Below, piece by piece: positions 6,308 through 12,998 of a stretch of DNA of 29,256 nucleotides. Position 1 is the stretch's first letter. The number at the start of each line of letters is the position of its first letter. The stretch comes from an uncultured Oscillibacter sp. (lineage in GTDB: Bacteria; Bacillota; Clostridia; Oscillospirales; Oscillospiraceae). Under the pieces are notes generated by a model. That model saw only the letters and a list, made by a program, of their open reading frames with translations, made no database searches and was not told the DNA's origin. The position numbers and the translations under genes are program-made. The DNA lies in assembly GCF_910579365.1 (NCBI RefSeq), contig NZ_CAJTUX010000036.1:1-29256 (forward strand), written 5' to 3'.

Positions 6308-8035
6308 TTATTTCTGGAGGGAGGCTACCCAGGCGCCGTACTTGTCCAGGTTCGCCTGAGCGTCGGCGGCGTCCTTGCCCTGGGTGAGGATGTAAACTTT
6401 GATCTTGGGCTCCGTGCCGGAGGGACGGACGATGACAGAGGTGCCGTCCGCCATCTCGAAGCGCAGCACGTTGGACCCGGAGAGCTCCATGCCGCTGGTT
6501 TCGCCGGTGGCGCAGTTCAGCACGGACCCGTCGCTGTAGTCCTTGCGCACCGCGACCTTCACGCCGGAAATCTCCGCCGGGGGATTCTCCCGCAGGCCCT
6601 TCATCAGGTTGGCCATGTCCCGCAAACCGTCCAGACCCGGCATAACCAGGTTGTAGGTATGTTCCGCGTAATAGCCGTACTTCTCATACAGCGCCGCCAG
6701 AGCGTCCGCCAGCGTCATTCCCTGGGCGGCGTACCACGCGGCCATTTCCGTCAGCAGCAGGGCGGCGGTGACGGCGTCCTTGTCCCGGACGTAGTCGCCC
6801 AGCATGTAGCCATAGCTCTCCTCATAGGAGAAAATGACCTTGCCCTCGCCGGCGGCCTCCAACTTGTCCTTCTTCTCCGCCAGGAACTTGAAGCCGGTGA
6901 AGGTGTCGAAGCACTGAAGGCCGTTGACCTCCGCCACCTTCCGGGCCATCTCCGTGGTGACGATGGTCTTCAGGGCCACGGGCTTCTCGGGCATGCTGCC
7001 CGCCCGGTTTTTCGCGCCAATCAGATAGTCCAGCAGCAGTACGCCGGTCTGGTTGCCGGTGATGACCTTGAACTCGCCGTCCTTGTCCCGGATCATGATG
7101 CCCACCCGATCCGCGTCGGGGTCGGAGCCCAGAATAAAGTCCGCGCCCTCCTTCTTGGCCAGGTCCACCGCCAGGTAGAAGCCCTCGGGATTCTCCGGGT
7201 TGGGGGAGACCACGGTGGGGAAATTCCCGTCGATGACCATCTGCTCCGGCACGCAGAGCAGGTTCTTCACGCCCAGGCGGCCCAGCACCTCGGGAATCAG
7301 CTTGTGGCCGGTGCCGTGGAAGGGGGTGTAGACCATCTTGAAGCTGTCCGCCACCTTGGCCACGGTCTCCTTGTCGTTGACCAGGGCCGTGACGTTATCC
7401 AGGAAACGCTTGTCCGTCTCCGCGCCCAGCACCTCGATAAGGCCCGCCTTTACGGCCTCGTCATAGTCCATGCGCTTGATATCGTTGAAGATGTCAATCT
7501 CGCCCAGGCGCTTGGCAATGGCGTCGGCGTGATGGGGGGGCAGCTGGGCGCCGTCCTGCCAGTAGACCTTATAGCCGTTGTACTCCTTGGGGTTGTGGCT
7601 GGCGGTGACGTTAATGCCCGCCTGGCAGTGATACTCCCGGACGGCGAAGCTCAGCTCGGGAGTGGGGCGGAGGGACTCAAAAATCCGGACATGGATGCCG
7701 TTGGCGGCGCAGACCTCGGCAGCGGCCCGGGCGAACTCGGCGGAGTGGTTCCGGCAGTCCATGCAGATGGCCACGCCCCGCTTCTTGCCCTCCTCGCCCT
7801 CGGCGCAGATCACGTCGGCAAAGCCCTGGGTGGCCCAGCGGATCACGTGGATGTTCATGTTGTGCAGACCGGTATACATGGTTCCCCGGAGGCCGGCGGT
7901 GCCAAACTCCAGAGGTCCGTAAAACCGGGACTCGATTTCCTTGGGATCGTTCTTGATAGCCTCCAGCTCAGCCCGCTCCTCTCCGCTCAGGGCGGGGCTG
8001 GCAAGCCATTTCTCGTACTCTTTCATAAAGTCCAT
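6308..8035 (-). CDS. Phospho-sugar mutase (phosphoglucomutase/phosphomannomutase family)
   Basis: The product is 575 aa. The ATG at 8033-8035 is 9 nt after GGAGG. It interconverts hexose-1-phosphate and hexose-6-phosphate through a phosphoserine, supplying glucose-1-P for glycogen and cell-wall precursors. All four family loops are present: the catalytic serine in TASHNPKEYNG (S146), the magnesium loop DPDADR (305-310), the sugar-binding loop EESYG (405-409) and the phosphate loop RPSGTEPK (537-544). The length matches PgcA-type alpha-phosphoglucomutases of Bacillota (about 575-600 aa) rather than the roughly 450 aa GlmM or ManB types. Sugar preference cannot be read from the sequence. It is a single-gene unit with its own consensus promoter and terminator. 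Confidence 0.93.
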   Translation of the reverse strand: MDFMKEYEKWLASPALSGEERAELEAIKNDPKEIESRFYGPLEFGTAGLRGTMYTGLHNMNIHVIRWATQGFADVICAEGEEGKKRGVAICMDCRNHSAEFARAAAEVCAANGIHVRIFESLRPTPELSFAVREYHCQAGINVTASHNPKEYNGYKVYWQDGAQLPPHHADAIAKRLGEIDIFNDIKRMDYDEAVKAGLIEVLGAETDKRFLDNVTALVNDKETVAKVADSFKMVYTPFHGTGHKLIPEVLGRLGVKNLLCVPEQMVIDGNFPTVVSPNPENPEGFYLAVDLAKKEGADFILGSDPDADRVGIMIRDKDGEFKVITGNQTGVLLLDYLIGAKNRAGSMPEKPVALKTIVTTEMARKVAEVNGLQCFDTFTGFKFLAEKKDKLEAAGEGKVIFSYEESYGYMLGDYVRDKDAVTAALLLTEMAAWYAAQGMTLADALAALYEKYGYYAEHTYNLVMPGLDGLRDMANLMKGLRENPPAEISGVKVAVRKDYSDGSVLNCATGETSGMELSGSNVLRFEMADGTSVIVRPSGTEPKIKVYILTQGKDAADAQANLDKYGAWVASLQK

Positions 8036-8137
8036 AGCAATGCTCCTCCTTTTATGAACGCCGCCCCACTCTTTTGAGGGTTTTTGACAACGTTCGTTTC
8101 CTGTCAGGCGGCAAAACTATTCATGCCGCACAAAAAC

Positions 8138-8166
8138 ATTATAAAAGAATCTCCCTGTGATGTCAA
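8138..8166 (-). promoter_or_regulatory. Full-consensus promoter of the phosphohexomutase gene
   Basis: On the minus strand: TTGACA (8166-8161), exactly 17 nt, TATAAT (8143-8138). Both hexamers are perfect. The transcribed leader holds a 6-bp inverted repeat GCGGCA / TGCCGC (8109-8114, 8125-8130, give or take a base). Confidence 0.85.
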
Positions 8167-8267
8167 GATTTGGTTCACCAGCGCTGACTGAAGGAAAAAA
8201 AAGCAAAATCCGCCATCCGTTTGGCTGCGGAAGGTTTAAAAACGAATTCTTATTATTAGAATAAGTA

Positions 8268-8296
8268 TTGCCTTTATTTCACTTCTCTGGTATAAT
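8268..8296 (+). promoter_or_regulatory. Promoter of dnaA
   Basis: TTGCCT (8268-8273), 17-nt spacer, TATAAT (8291-8296), with a TGG extension making an extended -10. The leader to the TTG start is about 40 nt. Confidence 0.75.
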
Positions 8297-8343
8297 AAAT
8301 AAATGTTTTCAAACACGACTACAGAAAGAGAGGTGTTTCCTTT

Positions 8344-9663
8344 TTGAATTCCGTCACCGACATTTGGGAGAATGTTCTGCACCAACTCCGGGGGACGCTC
8401 TCCGAAACCACCATTTCCACCTGGTTTGACGAGCTTCAGATTGTGGACATCCGGGGCAGCACCTGTTTTCTCCACTGCGCCAGCGACTTTAAGCGGGGGT
8501 ATCTGGAATCTCTGTTCCTGGGCAACATCAAGGCCGCCCTTCAAGACATCTTTTCCATGGAGTTTGAGGTGAAGATTCTGGACGACGCCGGCCTTCTGGA
8601 GTTCCGGGGCGGCGCCGCGCCCAAGCGGCAGTCCGAGCGGTTCACCTACGCTGAATTCACCTTTGAGACCTTCGTGGTAGGCCCCTCCAACAAGCTGGCC
8701 CACGCCGCCTCCATGGCCGTGGCGGAACACCCCGCCCAGAACTACAACCCTCTTTTGATCTATGGGGACTCCGGCCTGGGGAAGACACACCTGCTCTACG
8801 CCATCGCCAACGTCATCCGGCGCAACGACCCCAACTCCAAAATCGTTTACATCAAGGGCGACGACTTCATCAACGAATTCGTGGAGCTCATCCGGGCGAA
8901 CCGGGGCAGCGAGTTTCGGGCCAAGTACCGGGAGGCGGACCTTCTCCTGGTGGACGACGTGCAGTTCGTGGCGGGAAAGGAGCAGGTGCAGAACGAGTTC
9001 TTCCACACCTTCAACACCCTCTATGAATCCGGGCGGCAGATCGTGCTGACCTCCGACCGTCCTCCCTCCGAGATGACCCTGCTGGACGACCGGCTCCGCA
9101 CCCGGTTCGAGTGGGGCCTGCTGGCGGACGTGACGCCGCCGGACTTCGAGACCCGTCTTGCCATCGTGAAAAACAAGGCGGCCCTTCTGGGCATGGACCT
9201 GCCGGATAAAATCGCCGTTCTGATCGCCCAGAACGTCACCGCCAACGTCCGCCAGCTGGAGGGCACCGTCAATAAGGTCCTGGCCTATAAGGACCTTCTG
9301 GACAAGGAGACCGACGAGGACACCGTCAACCGGGCCATGCAGGACATTCTGAAGGGCAGCAACGAGTATATACCCACGCCGGAGGCCATTCTCTCCTACG
9401 TCAGCCGGTACTATCATCTGGACGAGTCCGTGGTCCGGGGGCAGCAGCGGGTCCGGGACGCCGTGGCCGCCCGGCAGATCGCCATGTTCCTCATCCGCAG
9501 CATGACGAACCTCTCCCAGGACAACATCGGCCAGCTCTTCGGCAACCGGGATCACTCCACCGTCATCCACTCCATCCGCCAGGTGGAGCAGAAGATGAAA
9601 AAAGACCCGGCCTTTGCCGAGATGGTCAAGGAGCTTAAATCCAATATCACATCCAGACACTGA
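8344..9663 (+). CDS. dnaA: Chromosomal replication initiator protein DnaA
   Basis: The product is 439 aa. The start is a TTG at 8344, 8 nt after AGAGGTG; a weak start codon fits a protein kept at low level. Domain I spans about 1-80 and the domain II linker is short (about 80-100). The AAA+ domain III has Walker A GDSGLGKTHL (141-150) and Walker B LLLVDDVQF (200-208). Domain IV ends with the DnaA-box-recognition signature variant DHSTVIHS (403-410; commonly DHTTVLHA). DnaA-ATP binds boxes in oriC, melts the origin and loads the replicative helicase. It is followed directly by a DnaA-box cluster and dnaN, the usual Bacillota arrangement. Confidence 0.98.
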   Translation: MNSVTDIWENVLHQLRGTLSETTISTWFDELQIVDIRGSTCFLHCASDFKRGYLESLFLGNIKAALQDIFSMEFEVKILDDAGLLEFRGGAAPKRQSERFTYAEFTFETFVVGPSNKLAHAASMAVAEHPAQNYNPLLIYGDSGLGKTHLLYAIANVIRRNDPNSKIVYIKGDDFINEFVELIRANRGSEFRAKYREADLLLVDDVQFVAGKEQVQNEFFHTFNTLYESGRQIVLTSDRPPSEMTLLDDRLRTRFEWGLLADVTPPDFETRLAIVKNKAALLGMDLPDKIAVLIAQNVTANVRQLEGTVNKVLAYKDLLDKETDEDTVNRAMQDILKGSNEYIPTPEAILSYVSRYYHLDESVVRGQQRVRDAVAARQIAMFLIRSMTNLSQDNIGQLFGNRDHSTVIHSIRQVEQKMKKDPAFAEMVKELKSNITSRH

Positions 9664-9978
9664 CCGAAAACAGGCCTGTTTTTTCATACCCTTTTTTTCC
9701 ACATTTCCTGTTGAAAAGGAAAACCTTTCTGTGGAAATCCCGGGGGATGTTGGGAGGCGTGGAGAACCGTCTTTTTCTTCAACAACGGCTGTGGAAGCGC
9801 AAAGTCCCGCCGTTTCTATGGTTTTCCCCTTTTTCCACATTTTTTTCTCCTACTGCCACTTCCCCTAAATTATTTACTTTTTTTCTCTAAAAGAACGGCC
9901 TTCGCCTCCCGTTTGACCGAGGGCCCCGGCGCTCAGGCGCCGTCATTACCGCGCCCACCGGCGCAAGGAGGTTTCACC
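9664..9978. other. Chromosomal replication origin (oriC) region
   Basis: A 315-bp non-coding region between dnaA and dnaN. It holds four DnaA-box-like 9-mers (9695-9839) and an AT-rich stretch, 9866-9892, rich in T runs and suitable as an unwinding element. A small palindrome, ACAGGCCTGT plus Ts, follows the dnaA stop and may act as a weak terminator. A 6-bp hairpin CGGCGC / GCGCCG (9927-9942) lies before the dnaN ribosome binding site. Position next to dnaA and the genome-strand switch support the origin call. Confidence 0.8.
9695..9839. promoter_or_regulatory. Cluster of four DnaA-box-like sites
   Basis: TTTTCCACA at 9695-9703 and 9831-9839 on the plus strand. ATTTCCACA (9738-9730) and GCTTCCACA (9798-9790) on the minus strand. 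Each differs from TTATCCACA by one to three bases, and all keep the CCACA core. The two inner boxes face opposite to the two outer boxes. Confidence 0.75.
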
Positions 9979-11094
9979 ATGAAATTCAGCTGTGAAAAAG
10001 CCCTGCTGCAAAACGCCATCTCCGTCACCAGCCGGGCGGTGGCCCCAAAAAGCTCCATTCCCGCCCTGGAGGGACTACTGCTCCACGCCGGAGGGGAGGA
10101 ACTGACCGTCTCCGGCTACAACATGCAAACCGGCATCCGGGCCAAGGTCTCCGCCGGCGTATCGGACCCTGGAGACATCGTTCTGAACGCCCGGCTCTTC
10201 GGCGACATCATCCGCCGTATGCCGGACGACATGGTGGTTTTCACGGTGGACGAGAAGCTTCAAGTCCATCTCTCCTGCGCCGACGCGGACTTCGATATCC
10301 CCGGCCTCTCCGCCGCGGATTATCCCGACCTTCCGGAGGTAGAGGACGAGTACGCCGTGTACATGCAGCGCAAGGTCCTTCGGGCCATGATCGAGGAGGT
10401 GGCCTTCGCCGTCTCCACCAACGAGAGCCGCCCGGTCCATACCGGGGCCCTGTTTGAAATCGGGGAGGGCGGGCTGACCATGGCCGCCGTGGACGGGTTC
10501 CGTCTGGCGGTGCGGAAGGAGCCCCTGGAAAAAATCGAGGGGGGCGCCTTTTCCTTCGTGGCCCCCGGTCCGGCGCTGAACGAGGTGAAGAGCATCTGCG
10601 GCGACGTGGAGGACCTGGCGCAGATTACCCTTGGCAAACGGCATATCCTCTTCACCGTGGGCAGCGTGGAGCTGATCTGCCGCCGCCTGGAGGGGGAATT
10701 CCTGGATTACCGCACCGCCATTCCCCGGAAGAACCCCATCGCGGTAACGGTGGAATCCAAGGCCCTGATTGAGAGCATCGACCGGGTGTCCGTGGTGATC
10801 TCCGACAAGCTGAAAAGCCCGGTGCGCTGCCGTTTTGAGGAGGGGAAGGTCCTCCTCTCCGCCAAGACCGGAAACGGCGACGCCAAAGACGTGTGCCGCC
10901 TGGAGGGCGACGGCGACGGGCTGGAAATCGGATTCAACAACCGTTATCTGATGGAGGCCCTGCGCTACGCTCCGGCGGACAAGGTGCGCATCGAGCTGAA
11001 TACCGGCGTGTCTCCGGCCATCATTGTGCCCACCGACGGGAAGGATCATTTCTTATATATGGTACTTCCGGTGCGGCTGAAAAATTCGGATTGA
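9979..11094 (+). CDS. dnaN: DNA polymerase III beta subunit (sliding clamp)
   Basis: The product is 371 aa. The ATG at 9979 sits 7 nt after AAGGAGG, so the in-frame extension upstream is not used. It begins MKFSCEKALLQNAISVTSRA and ends with ...YMVLPVRLKNSD, both typical of the clamp, whose C-terminal VLPVR segment lies by the partner-binding pocket. Three similar domains span about 1-120, 125-245 and 246-371. The dimeric ring tethers polymerase III, the Hda/DnaA regulators and repair enzymes to DNA. It follows oriC and leads into rlbA after 11 bp, so dnaN, rlbA and recF are probably one transcript. Confidence 0.97.
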   Translation: MKFSCEKALLQNAISVTSRAVAPKSSIPALEGLLLHAGGEELTVSGYNMQTGIRAKVSAGVSDPGDIVLNARLFGDIIRRMPDDMVVFTVDEKLQVHLSCADADFDIPGLSAADYPDLPEVEDEYAVYMQRKVLRAMIEEVAFAVSTNESRPVHTGALFEIGEGGLTMAAVDGFRLAVRKEPLEKIEGGAFSFVAPGPALNEVKSICGDVEDLAQITLGKRHILFTVGSVELICRRLEGEFLDYRTAIPRKNPIAVTVESKALIESIDRVSVVISDKLKSPVRCRFEEGKVLLSAKTGNGDAKDVCRLEGDGDGLEIGFNNRYLMEALRYAPADKVRIELNTGVSPAIIVPTDGKDHFLYMVLPVRLKNSD

Positions 11095-11105
11095 GGCGGC
11101 GCGGC

Positions 11106-11321
11106 ATGAGAGAGATTGTTATCACCACAGAGTTTATCAAGCTCCAGGACCTGCTGAAATTTGCGGGACTGGTGGAGACCGGGGGAGAGGCTAAGGAGCG
11201 CGTCCAGGCCGGAGAGGTCCGGGTGGGCGGCGAGGTCTGCCTCCAGAGGGGAAAGAAAATCCGCCCGGGAGACGAGGTTCTCTTCCGCGGGGAACGGCTC
11301 ACCGTCCGCTATGCGGATTGA
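11106..11321 (+). CDS. rlbA: S4-domain RNA-binding protein RlbA/YaaA
   Basis: The product is 71 aa. The ATG at 11106 follows GAGG, which overlaps the dnaN stop. The whole protein is one S4 domain: LQDLLKFAGLVETGGEAK, then VQAGEVRVGGEV, ending KIRPGDEVLF. Proteins of this kind lie between dnaN and recF throughout Bacillota; an RNA- or ribosome-binding role is inferred from the S4 fold. The last 11 bp overlap the recF start, so translation is probably coupled. Confidence 0.93.
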   Translation: MREIVITTEFIKLQDLLKFAGLVETGGEAKERVQAGEVRVGGEVCLQRGKKIRPGDEVLFRGERLTVRYAD

Positions 11322-12417
11322 CCGCCTGGAGCTGGAGGGCTTCCGGAACTATGACCGGGAGGCGGCGGACTTCGACCCCCGGTGCAACGTGATCTGCGGC
11401 GAGAATGCCCAGGGAAAGACGAATCTTCTGGAGGCTGTCGTCTATCTCTCCCGGGGGAGGTCCCCCCGGGCCCGGACAGACCGGGAGATGATCGGCTTTT
11501 TGAAGGAGGACGCCCGTCTCCTGGCCCGGGTCCGCTCCCGGGACCGGGAGTTCAAGGTTCAGGCGGACCTGTTCCGGGGCCGGCGGCGGAAAATCACCGT
11601 CAATCAGGTTCCGGCGAAGACCAACGCCGCCCTGGCGGACGTGTATCACACCGTTCTCTTTCAGCCGGAGGACCTGTATCTTATCCGGGAGGGCGCCGCC
11701 GCCCGGCGTCGCTTTATGGATACCGCCCTTTGCCAGCTCCGGCCCCGGTACGCCGCCGCCCTGGCGGGCTATGAGCGGGCCAGAGAGCAGAAAACCCGGA
11801 TTCTGCGGGACTGCGGGCAGAGGCCGGACCTGCTGGCCGCCCTGCCGGAGTTCAACGAGCAGATGGTGCGCTTCGGCGCGGCGCTGATTCAGTACCGGCA
11901 TCCCTTCTGCCTCCGCCTGGGGGAATACGCGGCCCTTCACCACCGGGAGTGCTCCGGCGGGCGGGAGGAGCTGACCCTCCGGTATCAGACGGTTTCCTCC
12001 GTGGAGGACCCGGGGGCGAACGGGGATACGATCCGAAATTGCCTCCGGCGGCATATGGAGCGCCATCAGGAGGCGGAGCTGGCCTCCCGGCTGTGCCTCT
12101 CGGGACCGCATAAGGACGATCTTCTGGTTTCCATCGACGGACGGGAGGCGAAGACCTATTCCTCCCAGGGGCAGACGCGGACGGCGGCCCTGGCTCTGAA
12201 GCTGGCGGAAAGGGAGATCTATAAAAACGCGGCAGGGGAGTATCCGGTGCTTTTGCTGGACGACGTGCTCAGCGAGCTGGACCCCCGGCGGCAGGAATTT
12301 GTATTGAACCGCATCGCGGGAGGGCAGGTGTTCATCACCTGCTGCGAGGAGGACCGATTGCCGGACCTTCTGGGCGGCCGGGTGTTTCACGTGGAACAGG
12401 GGAGAATTCGATTCTGA
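11311..12417 (+). CDS. recF: DNA replication and repair protein RecF
   Basis: The product is 368 aa with ATG at 11311 inside the end of rlbA. This start gives MRIDRLELEGFRNY, the normal RecF N-terminus; the longer open frame upstream is rlbA sequence in the wrong frame. It is an SMC-like ABC ATPase with Walker A GENAQGKT (30-37), signature SQGQTRTAALALKLAE (285-300) and Walker B VLLLDDVLSELD (from 313). RecF binds gapped DNA and, with RecO and RecR, helps load RecA at stalled forks. The length and gene position match the family. Confidence 0.97.
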   Translation: MRIDRLELEGFRNYDREAADFDPRCNVICGENAQGKTNLLEAVVYLSRGRSPRARTDREMIGFLKEDARLLARVRSRDREFKVQADLFRGRRRKITVNQVPAKTNAALADVYHTVLFQPEDLYLIREGAAARRRFMDTALCQLRPRYAAALAGYERAREQKTRILRDCGQRPDLLAALPEFNEQMVRFGAALIQYRHPFCLRLGEYAALHHRECSGGREELTLRYQTVSSVEDPGANGDTIRNCLRRHMERHQEAELASRLCLSGPHKDDLLVSIDGREAKTYSSQGQTRTAALALKLAEREIYKNAAGEYPVLLLDDVLSELDPRRQEFVLNRIAGGQVFITCCEEDRLPDLLGGRVFHVEQGRIRF

Positions 12418-12434
12418 ACCAAGGAGGGCGGACC

Positions 12435-12698
12435 ATGTACTTGCACCTGGGACAAAACGAGATCATCCCCCAGCGCCGGATCATCGGCATCTTTGATCTG
12501 GACAAATGCAGCTATGAAAAGCGGACCCGGGATTATCTGGCGTCGGCGGAGCGGGAGGGGGTGGTTCTGGACGTGTCCGGGGACCTGCCGAGGTCCTTCG
12601 TGGTCTGCGACCACCCGTATCATGAGCAGATCGTCTATTTGACGCCTCTCAGCCCCTCCGCTCTGCGGAAGCGGGCGGAGAGCGGGAAGCTGGAGTGA
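12435..12698 (+). CDS. remB: DUF370 family regulator RemB
   Basis: The product is 87 aa with ATG at 12435, 7 nt after AAGGAGG. It begins MYLHLGQNEIIPQRRIIGIF and contains IVYLTPLSPSALRKRA, matching the RemA/RemB (DUF370) family. Its place between recF and gyrB equals Bacillus subtilis yaaB (remB). RemA proteins are DNA-binding activators of biofilm matrix genes in Bacillus; what RemB does in Clostridia is not established. It ends the dnaN-rlbA-recF run; a terminator lies about 150 bp downstream. Confidence 0.9.
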   Translation: MYLHLGQNEIIPQRRIIGIFDLDKCSYEKRTRDYLASAEREGVVLDVSGDLPRSFVVCDHPYHEQIVYLTPLSPSALRKRAESGKLE

Positions 12699-12820
12699 AA
12701 GTGAAGAGGAAGACCGGATAACGTATCTGTTCTGAATCAGATATCGCTTCCAAGACAGGGCGGACCGTTGATGGGACATCCTATGCGGCCAAACGGCTGT
12801 ATATTCCAAAAGCGTGCATA

Positions 12821-12879
12821 GAGAGCGGAGGAAGGCAGGCCGAATGACCCGGCCCTTCGGCCCGGCTTTTTCCGCTCTC
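12821..12879 (+). terminator. Terminator after remB, enclosed by an outer 9-bp stem
   Basis: The inner hairpin CCGGCC / GGCCCGG (12849-12865, CTTC loop, one bulged C) is followed by CTTTTT (12866-12871). GAGAGCGGA (12821-12829) and TCCGCTCTC (12871-12879) are exact complements, so the outer stem would absorb the end of the U-tract if it formed. This may only extend the terminator or may modulate it. Confidence 0.65.
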
Positions 12880-12957
12880 AAACCGCAATTCCCGGTTGCC
12901 GTGCGGCAGGCTGGCGGAAGCGACGCACCGAAGAGCGAGATAAAAATTCTTTTTGGT

Positions 12958-12979
12958 TCTTTTTCTTATAAGAAAAAGA
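12958..12979. repeat. 22-bp perfect palindrome in the gyrB leader
   Basis: Every base from 12958 to 12968 pairs with 12969 to 12979. The core is CTTATAAG with runs of five T and five A on either side. It ends 6 nt before the gyrB AAAGGAG. It may be a DNA operator, an RNA hairpin beside the ribosome binding site, or a copy of an interspersed palindromic repeat. Confidence 0.85.
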
Positions 12980-12998
12980 GCAGCAAAGGAGAACATTT

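Larger units (their letters stand above)
8036..8343. other. Divergent pgm-dnaA intergenic region (strand switch)
   Basis: This 308-bp region separates leftward pgm from rightward dnaA and is where gene direction flips. It holds the two promoters listed separately. I see no TTATCCACA-like DnaA box. It becomes AT-rich from about 8235, and CTTATT / AATAAG at 8249-8265 forms a small inverted repeat just upstream of the dnaA -35. It could form part of a bipartite origin, but the visible DnaA boxes are on the other side of dnaA. Confidence 0.6.
12699..12998 (+). other. remB-gyrB intergenic region and gyrB leader
   Basis: 300 bp without a supported gene. It holds a 6-bp inverted repeat TATCTG / CAGATA (12724-12743), a 9-bp long-range inverted repeat enclosing an intrinsic terminator (12821-12879), a TGCCG / CGGCA hairpin near 12897, and a 22-bp perfect palindrome (12958-12979) just before the gyrB ribosome binding site. 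No convincing sigma-A promoter for gyrB could be picked. Confidence 0.6.

Noticed and set aside
4064..8077. Two long plus-strand open frames (684 and 593 codons)
   Set aside because: Each is antisense to a clear enzyme (EF-G-like, phosphohexomutase), rich in Gly, His, Val and Leu, with no motif.
8236..9840. 534-codon minus-strand open frame over dnaA
   Set aside because: It covers dnaA and oriC on the opposite strand and has low-complexity composition; dnaA is unmistakable.
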